DNA from: an uncultured Muribaculaceae bacterium
GTDB taxonomy: Bacteria; Bacteroidota; Bacteroidia; Bacteroidales; Muribaculaceae
DNA length: 64,000 bases
Direction of reading: 5' to 3'
Assembly (NCBI GenBank): GCA_910587425.1
Contig: CAJUKU010000007.1
Coordinates: 62,001-126,000 of the forward strand
Below, piece after piece: positions 51,001-60,040 of the stretch. Position numbers and translations under genes: made by a program. The notes under the pieces were generated by a model that had not been told where the DNA came from, made no database searches, and saw only the letters and a program-made list of their open reading frames with translations. Numbering within the stretch: position 1 is the first letter of the stretch; each line of letters starts with the position of its first letter.

Positions 51001-53838
51001 GACATCAATGTGGATGTCTACGCCGAGCTGAATGGCATGAAGAGCCTCGAGCCCGCCCGTATCCGCGTGGTTAAGAAAGAGAGCGTCAAGGTCGAGTCGA
51101 TCCATGACTTCAAGACCCGCGAGTTCGCCTCACCATCGACCAGTACTATATACCAGTTGGATAAGGAGAAGGGTCAGGTGATCATCGAGGAGATCACCGA
51201 CAGGTATCTCTACGTGCGCGACTATACGGATGAGCCGGTCCAGCAGCTCGCCGACGATGAGCACATGAACCGACTGCTGATTCTCAACATTAACGGATGG
51301 GAAGCTACCGTAGCCGATGCCAACGATGAGAACGCCGAGCCGCGTAAGCTCCAGAAGGGTGACGTGATCACTAACTTTGCCATCGTGCCCACCCACGACC
51401 GCGGCAACCTGATGAGCAATGCTACAGGCTTCGCCCGCACATTCCGTCTCGTGGGGCATGACAAGGACGCAATAGGCAGTGTGATGCCGATAGAACTTGA
51501 CCAGATCACGGACTTCGAGTTCACCCCCGAACACCGCATGCGCTTCGTCGAGCTTAAGGGCGCGAAAGTGCACCGTGTGGAGAACAATGGTGATAACAAG
51601 GATCTCTATCCTTACAACTATACGATCACGAATATCGAGGGTCAGCCCACTATGCGCATGGATGTGTTCGTGCGCTCCGGATTCGCCGAAGCATATTCTG
51701 ACGCTGATGATGTGCGCTTCAACCTGACCGGTATCGTGATGCTCGACAATGATGACAACGACATCAACGACGCAAGCAAATTTGCCTTCGCTCTGCAAAG
51801 TTTCACCGGCTCCGGCAAGCTCGCAACGCCGCAGGTGTTCATGAGTGGTAGCGCCGACAATGGTAAGGAGGATATCAGTTATAACAAGCCCGGCACCATC
51901 GTCATGACTGCTCCGACCAAGACTGCCGACGGCGGTGTGCTCGCCGAGGGTACAGAGGTGAAACTCATCTATGCCCTTGGCGGCATCGACCCGCTGAAGG
52001 ATATCCAGGCGCGCCACCAGTATCAGGGCGAGGATTGGGACGAGAGCGACATGGCGCTTGGCGACGGCGATGTAGAGATCCGCGTCTTCGCAGCCGCTCC
52101 CGGCATGACTCCGAGTGATGTTGTGGTGCGTCGCTTCAAGAAGACCAGCCACGACGTGCAGTTCATTCTCAATTTCCTGGAGACAGCGAAAGCGGGTGAG
52201 TACTACCGCTTCACCGGCGACACTCGTGTTGTAGCCGTAGGTGGTGAATATCTCTTCGTAGCCGGTCGCGTGGGTCACTATCTGCCGATCCGCCGCACCC
52301 GCGGTTGGGATGATCTCGGTATCACTCCCGGCAAGATGCTCACCAACTTCACTGTCGGATATACCGTTGACGAACATGGCAATCGCATGGCTACAGCCGA
52401 CGGTTTCGAGAGCACATTCAATCCCACCGACGCTGCCGCCGATGAGAAACTGATCCCTGTGCCCGATGAGGCTACCGCACTCAGCTACGAGAATCACCCC
52501 CGCCGCCTCGTGCGCCTCAAAGGTGTAAAGGTTAAAGCTCCTGCAGTAGAGGCTGCCGCCGAGAACGGAATCACCGAATGGGATGTGATAGAGCAAGGCG
52601 ACAACGAGACCCACGTGATGCCCGTTGGCAAACTTGGCAATGTTAAGATCCAGGATGCCAAAGACAACATCGAGACAGACTTTGTCGATGGCGAAAGCTA
52701 CGACATAGTTGGCTTCGTGATGCTCAACTCCGCGCGCGACGCCCAGATGGAGATCTGGCCTGTGGAGGCACGCCACCTCAGCCGCGTAGCCGAGGTGGAG
52801 GTGAAGTTCGGCGATGGCACCAGCCGTCAGGTGAACTCCGCAGGCGAGATCGAGGCTGCTTTCGACGGCATGACTACCGTTGAATTCAGCTGCGCCACAG
52901 GTGGTGCACGCATCCTCTATGCGTATGGTTACGACAATAACGACCTCGTATGGTACGAGTATCAGGGTCGTCCGTTGATCGTGACCACCAACGAGTATAT
53001 CCATGCCAAGGCTGAGGCTGACAATGCAGTGGAGAGCGACCACACCCACATCGTGCTCAAACGCAAGGATATGGCATCCGATGTGACATTCAGCGTCGAC
53101 GACTCCACACCCGGCAAGGCTGTGGTAACCCTCAAGGCTGCTGCCGGAGCCAAGATCTTCTGGTGGACAACCGAGAGCGATGAGGAATCACTCTACAATG
53201 CCAACGACAAGATCGAGCTGACCGAGACCGACATCGTGTATGCCTACGCTACAGAGAGCGGCAAGGTTGACGGCAAGGTATGCCACAAGCTTGTCAAGGT
53301 GACACCCGAGACCGTTGAGCCGGTAGATCCCTCCGATCCTTCCGACCCGACAGAACCTACCGATCCGGAACAGCCTGCCGACCGTGTGAGCGGACGCGTG
53401 GTGTTCAGTCTCGACAATTCCGAGGTTGGCAAGGTGAAGGTGAAGATCGCACCTGAGACCATGCCCGAGGGTGACTGGGATATCTATTATACCACGGATC
53501 CCAACGTGGTGCTCACCGCAAAGACCGGAACACGCTATGACGGAGCGTTTGAGGTGACAGAGAGCAGCCTTGTGATGGCGATACTCGTTGAGCACAGCCG
53601 TCCGGAAGCTGAGGCTACCGTCTGCGAGGTTTACGTATGGGTAACCCCCTCGGCTATCGGCTCAGTAGGCGCTGACAGCATTGACAGCGTGCGTGCCGAC
53701 GGTGACCGCATCATAGCTCCGGAAGGCAGCGAGGTGTATGACCTGAACGGTTGCCGCGTGCGTCCCGAAGGTCTGCGCAGCGGCATCTACATAGTCGTAG
53801 TGCCCGGTCAGGAGGCAATCAAGGTGAAAGTCGACTGA
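48052..53838 (+). CDS. giant secreted protein with type IX secretion C-terminal signal
   Basis: Start set at MKKLLLLITALLALIPPLHAQ, a signal peptide. About 1,928 residues of repeated beta-rich domains follow, including chitobiase/beta-hexosaminidase C-terminal-like units (EVEIRVVGNAKGESTFFYTRSD, AKIFWWTTESDEE) and two longer related modules with YLYVRDYT/YLFVAGRVG and VGFVML/TGIVML. A Pro-Asp-Ser-rich linker precedes a C-terminal type A sorting signal (EVYDLNGCRVRPEGLRSGIY). It is probably surface-attached. The first 440 residues are encoded by visibly AT-richer DNA. Confidence 0.8.
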   Translation: MKKLLLLITALLALIPPLHAQVEMPFFLATDKGTTNTQAPQLKFTSATVTTRTNLTSTNPKLDSSTNRVDIKTLYRTTSDYKDGILLDSDGTTMRIQGSGRYLGFVSGSRLKFSMDYGVIEYIDITFSAATGHTNLNGSENSTESTISSSTYQYRYTPIDNTKPLILSAKGTGTIAEIKVTCKSGPSEPPTKPELLVEDGYYYNYDKASNRLGLTCLPGTSCVKVPLPENATDIYYTFNADIDVPASLTETSELSWETDTKWVKYKDENSTSGYISFGAYQPQDIQDFANKKFKLRVIAYGGGQFSEELSTDCYFTHLPAPEVDVERTEAVAGKGQKYDAATNTLTYTGGNPEIYLKKVVNTISPLIYSRYAVNTDPIEDGTNINTSDGSYQITVKNWDGNTNDYPEAGRRDKVKFVARSWFNNIPTEQGVFDEYFVNHNSQPFTITLLRVAPTAPGAPKVEGYTVDGGTSHSWDDPKTLRITDKVELNLTPESGATVYSAVFDHEPTSDELADNTAFTAASAALSVTKANDIKVADGKTECWVAIKNQNESGYSQPTVIHIALQGPAEPALEMLYGYMQGTSAREYTILPSTLAYRVNVEDGVEAVEYQFIQKDKNPTVPDPAKWETWSMSKGEIFDPSVVTDDGRLFIRAVSSLQENAAAKVRSDYVSYDFTMLRPVHTTLDQKGSWDTGMLGEGQLVVIDEPLRVMGFYGTNAVNNPNYMYLMNQEGKVLKVSGIVTSKGDWSTDIRSLAYKDLLSTVYVMPKGGVVGRIHFNDDKDAPELQASQGVTYESENLIPFFGVPQPDDTWTLSDAGNKLHELENRKKINRAEDFGRYVELRSLRYLGGNEFEMADGSRLLRYRRLTVDVDETTELVQDKLYRVKGFIGLAETTLSIFPIAPVEQCPGTPNLYAPNPIKPGVNDTDAEGRITVQAVSDEVEIRVVGNAKGESTFFYTRSDRESDGMISVDISSNKFRLYLSEGADINVDVYAELNGMKSLEPARIRVVKKESVKVESIHDFKTREFASPSTSTIYQLDKEKGQVIIEEITDRYLYVRDYTDEPVQQLADDEHMNRLLILNINGWEATVADANDENAEPRKLQKGDVITNFAIVPTHDRGNLMSNATGFARTFRLVGHDKDAIGSVMPIELDQITDFEFTPEHRMRFVELKGAKVHRVENNGDNKDLYPYNYTITNIEGQPTMRMDVFVRSGFAEAYSDADDVRFNLTGIVMLDNDDNDINDASKFAFALQSFTGSGKLATPQVFMSGSADNGKEDISYNKPGTIVMTAPTKTADGGVLAEGTEVKLIYALGGIDPLKDIQARHQYQGEDWDESDMALGDGDVEIRVFAAAPGMTPSDVVVRRFKKTSHDVQFILNFLETAKAGEYYRFTGDTRVVAVGGEYLFVAGRVGHYLPIRRTRGWDDLGITPGKMLTNFTVGYTVDEHGNRMATADGFESTFNPTDAAADEKLIPVPDEATALSYENHPRRLVRLKGVKVKAPAVEAAAENGITEWDVIEQGDNETHVMPVGKLGNVKIQDAKDNIETDFVDGESYDIVGFVMLNSARDAQMEIWPVEARHLSRVAEVEVKFGDGTSRQVNSAGEIEAAFDGMTTVEFSCATGGARILYAYGYDNNDLVWYEYQGRPLIVTTNEYIHAKAEADNAVESDHTHIVLKRKDMASDVTFSVDDSTPGKAVVTLKAAAGAKIFWWTTESDEESLYNANDKIELTETDIVYAYATESGKVDGKVCHKLVKVTPETVEPVDPSDPSDPTEPTDPEQPADRVSGRVVFSLDNSEVGKVKVKIAPETMPEGDWDIYYTTDPNVVLTAKTGTRYDGAFEVTESSLVMAILVEHSRPEAEATVCEVYVWVTPSAIGSVGADSIDSVRADGDRIIAPEGSEVYDLNGCRVRPEGLRSGIYIVVVPGQEAIKVKVD

Positions 53839-53866
53839 TAGACCTTTAGCTTTATAGCTTACGATA

Positions 53867-53901
53867 CAGGCGCCCGGTTCCGAAATGGAGCCGGGCGCCT
53901 G
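53867..53901 (+). terminator. strong hairpin after the giant gene
   Basis: CAGGCGCCCGG and CCGGGCGCCTG pair perfectly with an extra inner TTCC/GGA stretch and a GAAA loop. The T-run is weak (GCTTTC), but position and stability suit termination. At 53935-53992 a second large inverted repeat with perfect ends CCCGTGACAC/GTGTCACGGG follows. Confidence 0.65.
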
Positions 53902-53934
53902 CTTTCGGAGTGTGTTTTTCAGGTATAGTATATG

Positions 53935-53992
53935 CCCGTGACACACTCCCGGCGTCAGAATTACACTTTGTGCGTCGGGGGCGTGTCACGGG
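53935..53992. repeat. 58-base near-palindrome
   Basis: Perfect ten-base ends (CCCGTGACAC and GTGTCACGGG) enclose a further partly complementary CTCCCGGCG/GCGTCGGGGG stretch and a loop of about 15 bases. It lies in a 300-base gap between the giant gene and the porin gene, in which I see no gene. Confidence 0.5.
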
Positions 53993-54141
53993 ATAATTCG
54001 TTTCAGCTCCGTCTCGCTTAAATGTGCGTACTGCGCAATATATTTATGTTCTCTATCGAAGCGCCTTGTGGATCGCTTCTGCAGATACTACAACCGTGGG
54101 AGGGGATTGGTTGAAGCCCTTAATGTTTTTTAGCTCACGGA

Positions 54142-55434
54142 TCAGAAACTGTACTGGAGCATGGCGTTGATGCGGTTGGCATGACCATGCACGCGGTTCA
54201 TGTCGGCGCGGTTGCCGTAGAGGTATTCGAGACCGATGCGGAGGTCGGACACAATGTCGTAGAATGCCGATGCGGATACATACTGTGTGTAGCGGTAAGC
54301 GTCGGCTCCGAGTGTCTGCTGACCGTAGAGGCGCGCCTGGCTGTAGCTTGCGGCGAGGAAAGCGGCGGGGGTGAGGTTGTAGCGCACACCTACCTCGAAA
54401 TTCATCATCGTGGGGGCGCGGAGCGTGCCGTCGGCGTCGGGAATGAGGTCGAAGCCGTTACCGGCGAGATCGTTGATATAGCGTGCGTAGCCCTGTCCTA
54501 CGGCTCCCTGATAGAATATGGTGCCGCGGCTGCCGAAGCCGAGTATTCCGCTGAGCTGTGCCGCCCATCCGGTGACGAACTTGTTGCGTGCCGATTTCAG
54601 GTCGCGGTAGGAGAGATTGCGGAGCAGGGCGCTGAAACGCACGTGGCTGCGTCCGCCAAGCCATGTGTACTGCACATACGCCGGTATATCAGGCACACGC
54701 TGCTTGATAGCTTCAGCGGTAGTGGAGAGCGTGTATGTGGCGTGGGGATTCTCGATAGAGATGGCTGCCGACCAGTGGCGGCTGAACTGCGGACGGTACT
54801 GCAGGAGTATGTTCTTGGCGCTCATCTCGCCCGACGGACCCTCGTCGTCGATTGTAGGTGTGCCGGCTGCTCCGTCGACAAACGTGCTTCGTGTCAAACC
54901 GGCGGTGACATATCCGAGGCTCATGTATGCCTGCTTTAGCTTCAGACCATAGCCGGTGTTGCCGTCGCCGGAGAAGTTTGTCTGCACATAGACCTGATAG
55001 TTGCCGAAGTGTTCTGTCGTGCCGACAAGTTGCATGAATATTGTGGTGTGGTTAGCCGATGCGCCGAACTGGCTGCGCAGGGCGGGATTGGCTGGCACAG
55101 GGATGTCGAATGTGGTGAAGTTCGGACCGTCGTCGATGGCGCCGTCGAAATCGTATGACAATGTACCCTTGACGTAGCCGCCGATGCCGAACGCCACCTT
55201 ACCCTCGCGGTCGAGGAATAGGAAACGTGGTGCCGACGGATCGCTGAAGTGGGCATTGACAGGATTATAGAGCACGCCGACAAGATGACGTCCTGACTCG
55301 GCGTTGCCGGTAGCCACGATGGCTCGTTCGGGGATCAGGAATGTGTCGGTCTCGACTTCCGGCACGAGTGCCTGTGCGGTGGCAGCCGTGGCTATCGCAG
55401 CGGCAGAGAGGGCAATGCGTGTGAATGTTTTCAT
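54142..55434 (-). CDS. DcaP-like outer-membrane porin
   Basis: Start set at MKTFTRIALSAAAIATAATAQA, a signal peptide. The mature 400 residues form a barrel pattern ending in the aromatic INAMLQYSF, as outer-membrane strands do. FGIGGYVKGTLSYDFDGAID and YQVYVQTNFSGDG resemble the DcaP family of trimeric porins for anionic solutes. Substrate unknown. It has its own long upstream region (55435-55591) with no gene. Confidence 0.7.
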   Translation of the reverse strand: MKTFTRIALSAAAIATAATAQALVPEVETDTFLIPERAIVATGNAESGRHLVGVLYNPVNAHFSDPSAPRFLFLDREGKVAFGIGGYVKGTLSYDFDGAIDDGPNFTTFDIPVPANPALRSQFGASANHTTIFMQLVGTTEHFGNYQVYVQTNFSGDGNTGYGLKLKQAYMSLGYVTAGLTRSTFVDGAAGTPTIDDEGPSGEMSAKNILLQYRPQFSRHWSAAISIENPHATYTLSTTAEAIKQRVPDIPAYVQYTWLGGRSHVRFSALLRNLSYRDLKSARNKFVTGWAAQLSGILGFGSRGTIFYQGAVGQGYARYINDLAGNGFDLIPDADGTLRAPTMMNFEVGVRYNLTPAAFLAASYSQARLYGQQTLGADAYRYTQYVSASAFYDIVSDLRIGLEYLYGNRADMNRVHGHANRINAMLQYSF

Positions 55435-55591
55435 CGTGTAGTGCAATGGTGTGTTAGGTGTGTGTAAACAGTGTGTGGATAGGGTGTTGGTTTCCGTTGT
55501 TACCGGATGTTAACGTTGTTATAACAATGTGAAGCGGCGGAACGTTTTGCGAAATGGTGAAAAAATAGCTCCTGATCCCCCGGGCGGTGAC

Positions 55592-55631
55592 AAAAAACTC
55601 ACCCGGCGCGATGAATCTCATCTGCCGGGTG
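55592..55631 (-). terminator. terminator of the helical lipoprotein gene
   Basis: Leftward, CACCCGGC and GCCGGGTG form an 8 bp stem with a 16-base loop and end in TTTTTT. It lies 28 bases after the stop of the gene at 55659. Confidence 0.75.
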
Positions 55632-55658
55632 GAGCATTGTGTGTGTTGGAGTAATCTG

Positions 55659-56213
55659 TTATTTCTTGCCGAGATCCTTGATCTTGTCGGCTGCCTGCTG
55701 AGCGGCATCGCTGGCTTTCTCAGCTACGTCGGAAGCCACTTTCTTAGTGCCTTCGACAACTTCGCCGGCTTTTTCGGCTACAGCGTCCTTACCTTCCTGG
55801 ATCTTGTCGGCTGCGGCATCCTTAATAGCCTCGGCTTTGGAGGAGATGCTGTCGGTAACTGCATTCTTGGCGCTGTCGACAGCCTCGGTGGGATCAACTT
55901 TCGCTGTGTCGGCAACCTTGTCGAGTGCGGTCTCTACAGTAGCGAGTGTTCCTGCGAGTGCAGGAGCTTTCTCCTTGACTACCGGCTCAATCTTCGCGAG
56001 ATATTCCTTAGCCTGCTCTACCTTGCCTTCGTTTACGAGGGTCTTGACATAGTCTTTCGCCTCCTGTACGTATGCCTTCAGGCTGTCAGGATTAGTGCAG
56101 TTCTCGATCTTTGATGTAATGGCTGAGCCTTGTTCTGCGGTTTTCTCCGAGCTTGTGCAGGAAATCATTGCGACAGCTGCTATAACAGCTACAGAGAGGA
56201 TTAATTTTTTCAT
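55659..56213 (-). CDS. helical lipoprotein with apolipoprotein/LEA-like repeats
   Basis: The signal sequence ends VAMISC, a lipobox. The mature chain is about 160 residues of amphipathic helix rich in Ala, Lys and Glu, with repeated units like ADKIQEGKDAVAEKAGEVVEGTKKVASDVAEKA. Such 11-residue-type repeats occur in LEA-like and YtxH-like stress proteins and can coat membranes or fold on them. Function in the periplasm is unknown. It has its own terminator. Confidence 0.7.
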   Translation of the reverse strand: MKKLILSVAVIAAVAMISCTSSEKTAEQGSAITSKIENCTNPDSLKAYVQEAKDYVKTLVNEGKVEQAKEYLAKIEPVVKEKAPALAGTLATVETALDKVADTAKVDPTEAVDSAKNAVTDSISSKAEAIKDAAADKIQEGKDAVAEKAGEVVEGTKKVASDVAEKASDAAQQAADKIKDLGKK

Positions 56214-56418
56214 ACTCTGAGGGGTTGATGTTAGGTTAGTATACGTTTCTTTAACCTCGAGGAATTATAAATTGTTCGCAGGAAGTGACATTTTTTTCGC
56301 ATGAACCGCTCCGTCGGCATCATATTCAGCATGAATTCTGAAAAAACAGCCAAATTAATTCTGTTGTCAAACTTAATGATTAACTTTGCACTCTGAATTC
56401 AAACCGAACAGTGAAAGA

Positions 56419-57267
56419 ATGGAAGTAATACGCACAGTCGACGGTCTGCGTGACCGTGTGCGAGCCGCCCGCAACGCCGGGCGCTCTATCGGACTCGTAC
56501 CCACAATGGGCGCTCTCCATGCCGGACACATCTCGCTCATACAGCGTGCACGTCGCGAGAACGACGTGGTCGTTGTAAGCGTCTTTGTCAACCCTACCCA
56601 ATTTAATAATCCCGACGATCTCCGCACATATCCCCGCACCGAGGATGCTGACTGCGCCAAGCTGCGCGAAGCCGGCGTGGATGTGGCTTTCATCCCCACG
56701 GTTGAGGAGGTTTATCCGGAGCCTGACACGCGCCAGTTTGATCTCGGTGCCGTGGCTGAGGTGATGGAGGGAGCCATGCGTCCCGGACACTTCAACGGTG
56801 TGGCGCAGGTAGTGAGCAAACTTTTTGCCATGACAGAGCCTGACCGCGCTTACTTCGGTGAGAAGGATTTCCAGCAGATAGCGGTGATACGTCGCATGGT
56901 GGAGCTTGAAGGCTTCGATATAAATATCGTGGCTTGCCCGATATGCCGTGAGGATGACGGACTCGCACTGTCGAGCCGCAATGTGCGCCTTACCGACGAG
57001 CAGCGCGCCATAGCTCCGGCAATCCACCGCACGCTTGCCTCGAGTGTCGACTGGGCAGTCGGTCACTCGCTCGAAGAGACCAAACGTTACGTGATAGACA
57101 CCGTAAACTCTTTCCCCCACATGGAGGTGGAATATTTCGAGATCGCCGATCCGCTGACCATGCAGCCGCTCACGGAGTGGAGCAAAGGCACGGAGGCTGT
57201 GGGCTGTATCACTGTGTACTGCGGTGATGTACGTCTGATTGACAACATAAAATATCCGGCACGATGA
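56419..57267 (+). CDS. panC: pantothenate synthetase
   Basis: Start set at MEVIRTVDGLRDRVR. A TAACTTTG box lies at 56381-56388. The HIGH-like motif is in VPTMGALHAGHISLI, and FVNPTQFNNPDD, GEKDFQQIAVIRRMV and SSRNVRL are conserved. The 282 residues match the family. It joins pantoate and beta-alanine, which the next gene supplies. Confidence 0.93.
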   Translation: MEVIRTVDGLRDRVRAARNAGRSIGLVPTMGALHAGHISLIQRARRENDVVVVSVFVNPTQFNNPDDLRTYPRTEDADCAKLREAGVDVAFIPTVEEVYPEPDTRQFDLGAVAEVMEGAMRPGHFNGVAQVVSKLFAMTEPDRAYFGEKDFQQIAVIRRMVELEGFDINIVACPICREDDGLALSSRNVRLTDEQRAIAPAIHRTLASSVDWAVGHSLEETKRYVIDTVNSFPHMEVEYFEIADPLTMQPLTEWSKGTEAVGCITVYCGDVRLIDNIKYPAR

Positions 57268-57617
57268 CAATAGAGATGCTCAAGTCGAAGATTCACCGCG
57301 TCACGGTGACTGAGGCTAACCTTAATTATATAGGCAGCATAACCATCGACAGCGACCTGCTCGACGCAGCCGGGATTCTGCCCGGTGAGCGTGTATACAT
57401 CGTGGACAACAACAATGGTGAGCGTTTCGACACCTACACCATAGCCGGAGAGCGGGGGAGCGGTACTATCTGCCTCAACGGGGCAGCCGCCCGAAAAGTG
57501 CATCAGGGTGATATAGTCATAATCATGGCTTATGCCCGGATGACGCCCGAAGAGGCGGTGAATTTCCGCCCGAAAGTCATTTTCCCCGACACAGCGACGA
57601 ATCTGCTGAAACCGTGA
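57264..57617 (+). CDS. panD: aspartate 1-decarboxylase
   Basis: The 117-residue pyruvoyl enzyme has the self-cleavage site Gly24-Ser25 in NYIGSITID. The rest (VYIVDNNNGERFDTYTI, NGAAARKVHQGDIVII) is typical. It makes beta-alanine for PanC. The ATG overlaps the panC stop by four bases. Confidence 0.94.
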   Translation: MTIEMLKSKIHRVTVTEANLNYIGSITIDSDLLDAAGILPGERVYIVDNNNGERFDTYTIAGERGSGTICLNGAAARKVHQGDIVIIMAYARMTPEEAVNFRPKVIFPDTATNLLKP

Positions 57618-57680
57618 CCGTCCCGGACACGTGACAAACCGATAAAAGAATAAGAAACTATCTGATCATACCACGCCATC

Positions 57681-59009
57681 ATGTTTGAAAATCTAAGCGA
57701 ACGCCTTGAACGGAGCTTCAAGTTGCTCAAAGGTCAGGGCAAAATCACTGAAATCAACGTAGCCGAGACGCTCAAGGATGTGCGCCGCGCGCTGCTCGAC
57801 GCCGACGTCAACTATAAGGTAGCAAAACAGTTTACCGATACGGTGAAGACGAAGGCTCTCGGTCGCGACGTGCTCAATGCCGTGAAGCCCGGCGAGATGA
57901 TGGTGAAGATCGTGCACGACGAGCTTACCGAACTGATGGGCGGCGAGACCGCGCAGGTGAATCTCAGCGGTAACCCGACGGTAATACTGATGTCGGGTCT
58001 GCAGGGTTCCGGTAAGACTACTTTCTCAGGCAAACTCGCCAAGAAGCTGAAAAGCGAGAAAGGAAAGCGCCCGCTGCTTGTGGCTGCCGACGTCTACCGT
58101 CCGGCGGCTATAGATCAGCTAAAGGTGCTTGGCGAACAGATCGAGGTGCCGGTATATACGGAGGATGGCAACCGTAATCCGGTTCAGATAGCCGAGAATG
58201 CCATACGCCACGCAAAGGCAAATCATCTTGATCTCGTGATCATCGACACCGCCGGTCGTCTCGCCGTCGATGAGGAGATGATGCAGGAGATCGAGAACAT
58301 CAAGAAAGCTGTCAAGCCGCAGGAGATCCTGTTTGTGGTCGATTCGATGACCGGTCAGGATGCGGTGAACACGGCTCGTGAGTTCAACGAGCGTCTTGAT
58401 TTCGACGGTGTAGTGCTTACGAAGCTCGACGGTGATACCCGCGGTGGTGCCGCTCTTTCGATACGCACCGTGGTTACTAAGCCGATCAAGTTTGTCGGTA
58501 CCGGCGAGAAGCTTGATGCGATCGACTTCTTCCACCCCGCCCGTATGGCTGATCGTATTCTCGGCATGGGTGACATTGTATCGCTTGTTGAGAAAGCCCA
58601 GCAGGCTATCGATGAGAAGGAGGCACAGGCACTTCAGCGCAAACTGGCGAAGAATCAGTTTAACTTCAACGATTTCCTTAGCCAGATCCAGCAGATCAAG
58701 CGTATGGGTAACCTCAAGGATATCGCGTCGATGCTCCCCGGTATGGGCAAGATGCTCAAGGATGTGGATATAGATGACAATGCATTCAAGGGTGTTGAGG
58801 CTATAATCCACTCCATGACGGCGAAGGAGCGCGAGCGTCCGGAGATAATCAACGCCAGCCGCCGTCAGCGCATAGCCGCCGGATCAGGCACGACGATCCA
58901 GGAGGTGAACCGGTTGATCAAACAGTTTGATCAGATGCGCAAGATGATGCATTCGGTTGCAACGATGAAAAATCCGATGCAGATGATGCGCCAGATGCGC
59001 CGTCGCTGA
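57681..59009 (+). CDS. ffh: signal recognition particle GTPase
   Basis: 442 residues with the N domain (1-90), the G domain containing GLQGSGKTT, DTAGRLAVD and TKLDGDTRGG, and a methionine-rich M domain (RMGNLKDIASMLPGMGKM, MRKMMHSVATMKNPMQMM). It binds signal peptides and 4.5S RNA and targets proteins to FtsY at the membrane. Single gene with the usual gap before folD. Confidence 0.96.
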   Translation: MFENLSERLERSFKLLKGQGKITEINVAETLKDVRRALLDADVNYKVAKQFTDTVKTKALGRDVLNAVKPGEMMVKIVHDELTELMGGETAQVNLSGNPTVILMSGLQGSGKTTFSGKLAKKLKSEKGKRPLLVAADVYRPAAIDQLKVLGEQIEVPVYTEDGNRNPVQIAENAIRHAKANHLDLVIIDTAGRLAVDEEMMQEIENIKKAVKPQEILFVVDSMTGQDAVNTAREFNERLDFDGVVLTKLDGDTRGGAALSIRTVVTKPIKFVGTGEKLDAIDFFHPARMADRILGMGDIVSLVEKAQQAIDEKEAQALQRKLAKNQFNFNDFLSQIQQIKRMGNLKDIASMLPGMGKMLKDVDIDDNAFKGVEAIIHSMTAKERERPEIINASRRQRIAAGSGTTIQEVNRLIKQFDQMRKMMHSVATMKNPMQMMRQMRRR

Positions 59010-59054
59010 TAGCGTCAGATACAGAATATATTAACTAAATCCCCCGATACATAC

Positions 59055-59936
59055 ATGCTTATTGACGGTAAGAAAACCTCCGATGAAATCAAAGCCGAGA
59101 TAGCGGCTACAGTCGACGAAATGGTGCGCCAGGGGCAGAAGCGTCCGCATCTCGCCGCAATCCTTGTCGGTCACGACGGCGGCAGTGAGACGTACGTCGC
59201 CAACAAAGTGAAAGCTTGTGAGCAGTGTGGCTTCACATCCACGCTCATACGGTATGAGGACAGCGTTACCGAAGATGAGCTTCTGGAGGCAATCGACCGT
59301 ATGAACCATGATACTGACGTTGACGGCTTCATCGTGCAGCTTCCGTTGCCGAAGCACATTTCTGAGCAACGCATCATCGAAGCTATAGATTACCGTAAGG
59401 ATGTCGACGGTTTCCATCCGGTCAACGTCGGACGCATGATGATCGGACTGCCATGTTTCCTCCCCGCCACTCCTGCCGGAATCCTCGAACTGCTCAAGCG
59501 TCACGGCATCGAGACTCGTGGTGCGGAATGTGTGGTGCTCGGCCGCAGCAATATCGTCGGCAAGCCGGTAGCGGCACTCATGATGCAGAAAGCCGTGCCG
59601 GGCGATGCTACTGTCACTGTCTGCCACAGCGCTACACGTAACCTTAAGGATATATGCCGTAGCGCGGATATAATCATAGCCGCTCTCGGCAGCCCGGAAT
59701 TTGTAAAGGCTGACATGGTGAAGCCTGGTGCGGTTGTGATCGATGTCGGCACCACACGCGTGCCCGATCCTACCCGCAAGAAAGGATTCCGTCTTTGCGG
59801 CGATGTAGATTTCGCGGCGGTCGAGCCTATATGCTCATGGATCACGCCTGTACCGGGTGGTGTAGGACCGATGACCATAGTATCGCTGATGAAGAACACT
59901 CTTCTTGCAGCACGTCACGACATATATCCCGCCTGA
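59055..59936 (+). CDS. folD: methylenetetrahydrofolate dehydrogenase/cyclohydrolase
   Basis: 293 residues. YVANKVKACEQCGF holds the catalytic lysine, QLPLPKH is the conserved folate loop, and VVLGRSNIVGKPVAALM is the NADP fold. DVGTTRVPDP and TPVPGGVGPMT complete the pattern. It interconverts one-carbon units on tetrahydrofolate. Confidence 0.95.
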   Translation: MLIDGKKTSDEIKAEIAATVDEMVRQGQKRPHLAAILVGHDGGSETYVANKVKACEQCGFTSTLIRYEDSVTEDELLEAIDRMNHDTDVDGFIVQLPLPKHISEQRIIEAIDYRKDVDGFHPVNVGRMMIGLPCFLPATPAGILELLKRHGIETRGAECVVLGRSNIVGKPVAALMMQKAVPGDATVTVCHSATRNLKDICRSADIIIAALGSPEFVKADMVKPGAVVIDVGTTRVPDPTRKKGFRLCGDVDFAAVEPICSWITPVPGGVGPMTIVSLMKNTLLAARHDIYPA

Positions 59937-59958
59937 TGATCTGAAACGTATAAACACT

Positions 59959-60000
59959 CCGCCGGTTGCCGCCCGTAGCAGCCGGCGGGTGTCAATTTTT
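59959..60000 (+). terminator. probable terminator after folD
   Basis: CCGCCGG (59959-59965) and CCGGCGG (59982-59988) form a GC-rich stem. A TTTTT run follows eight bases later, so termination efficiency may be modest. Confidence 0.5.
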
Positions 60001-60040
60001 AAAGAGATGTGAGGAACTTATCCTTTAATCATCCATTACC

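Noticed and set aside
51130..53049. 639-codon leftward open frame opposite the giant gene
   Set aside because: A codon-bias shadow of the GC-rich coding strand. It has no start context or neighbours, and the rightward frame has the signal peptide and sorting domain.
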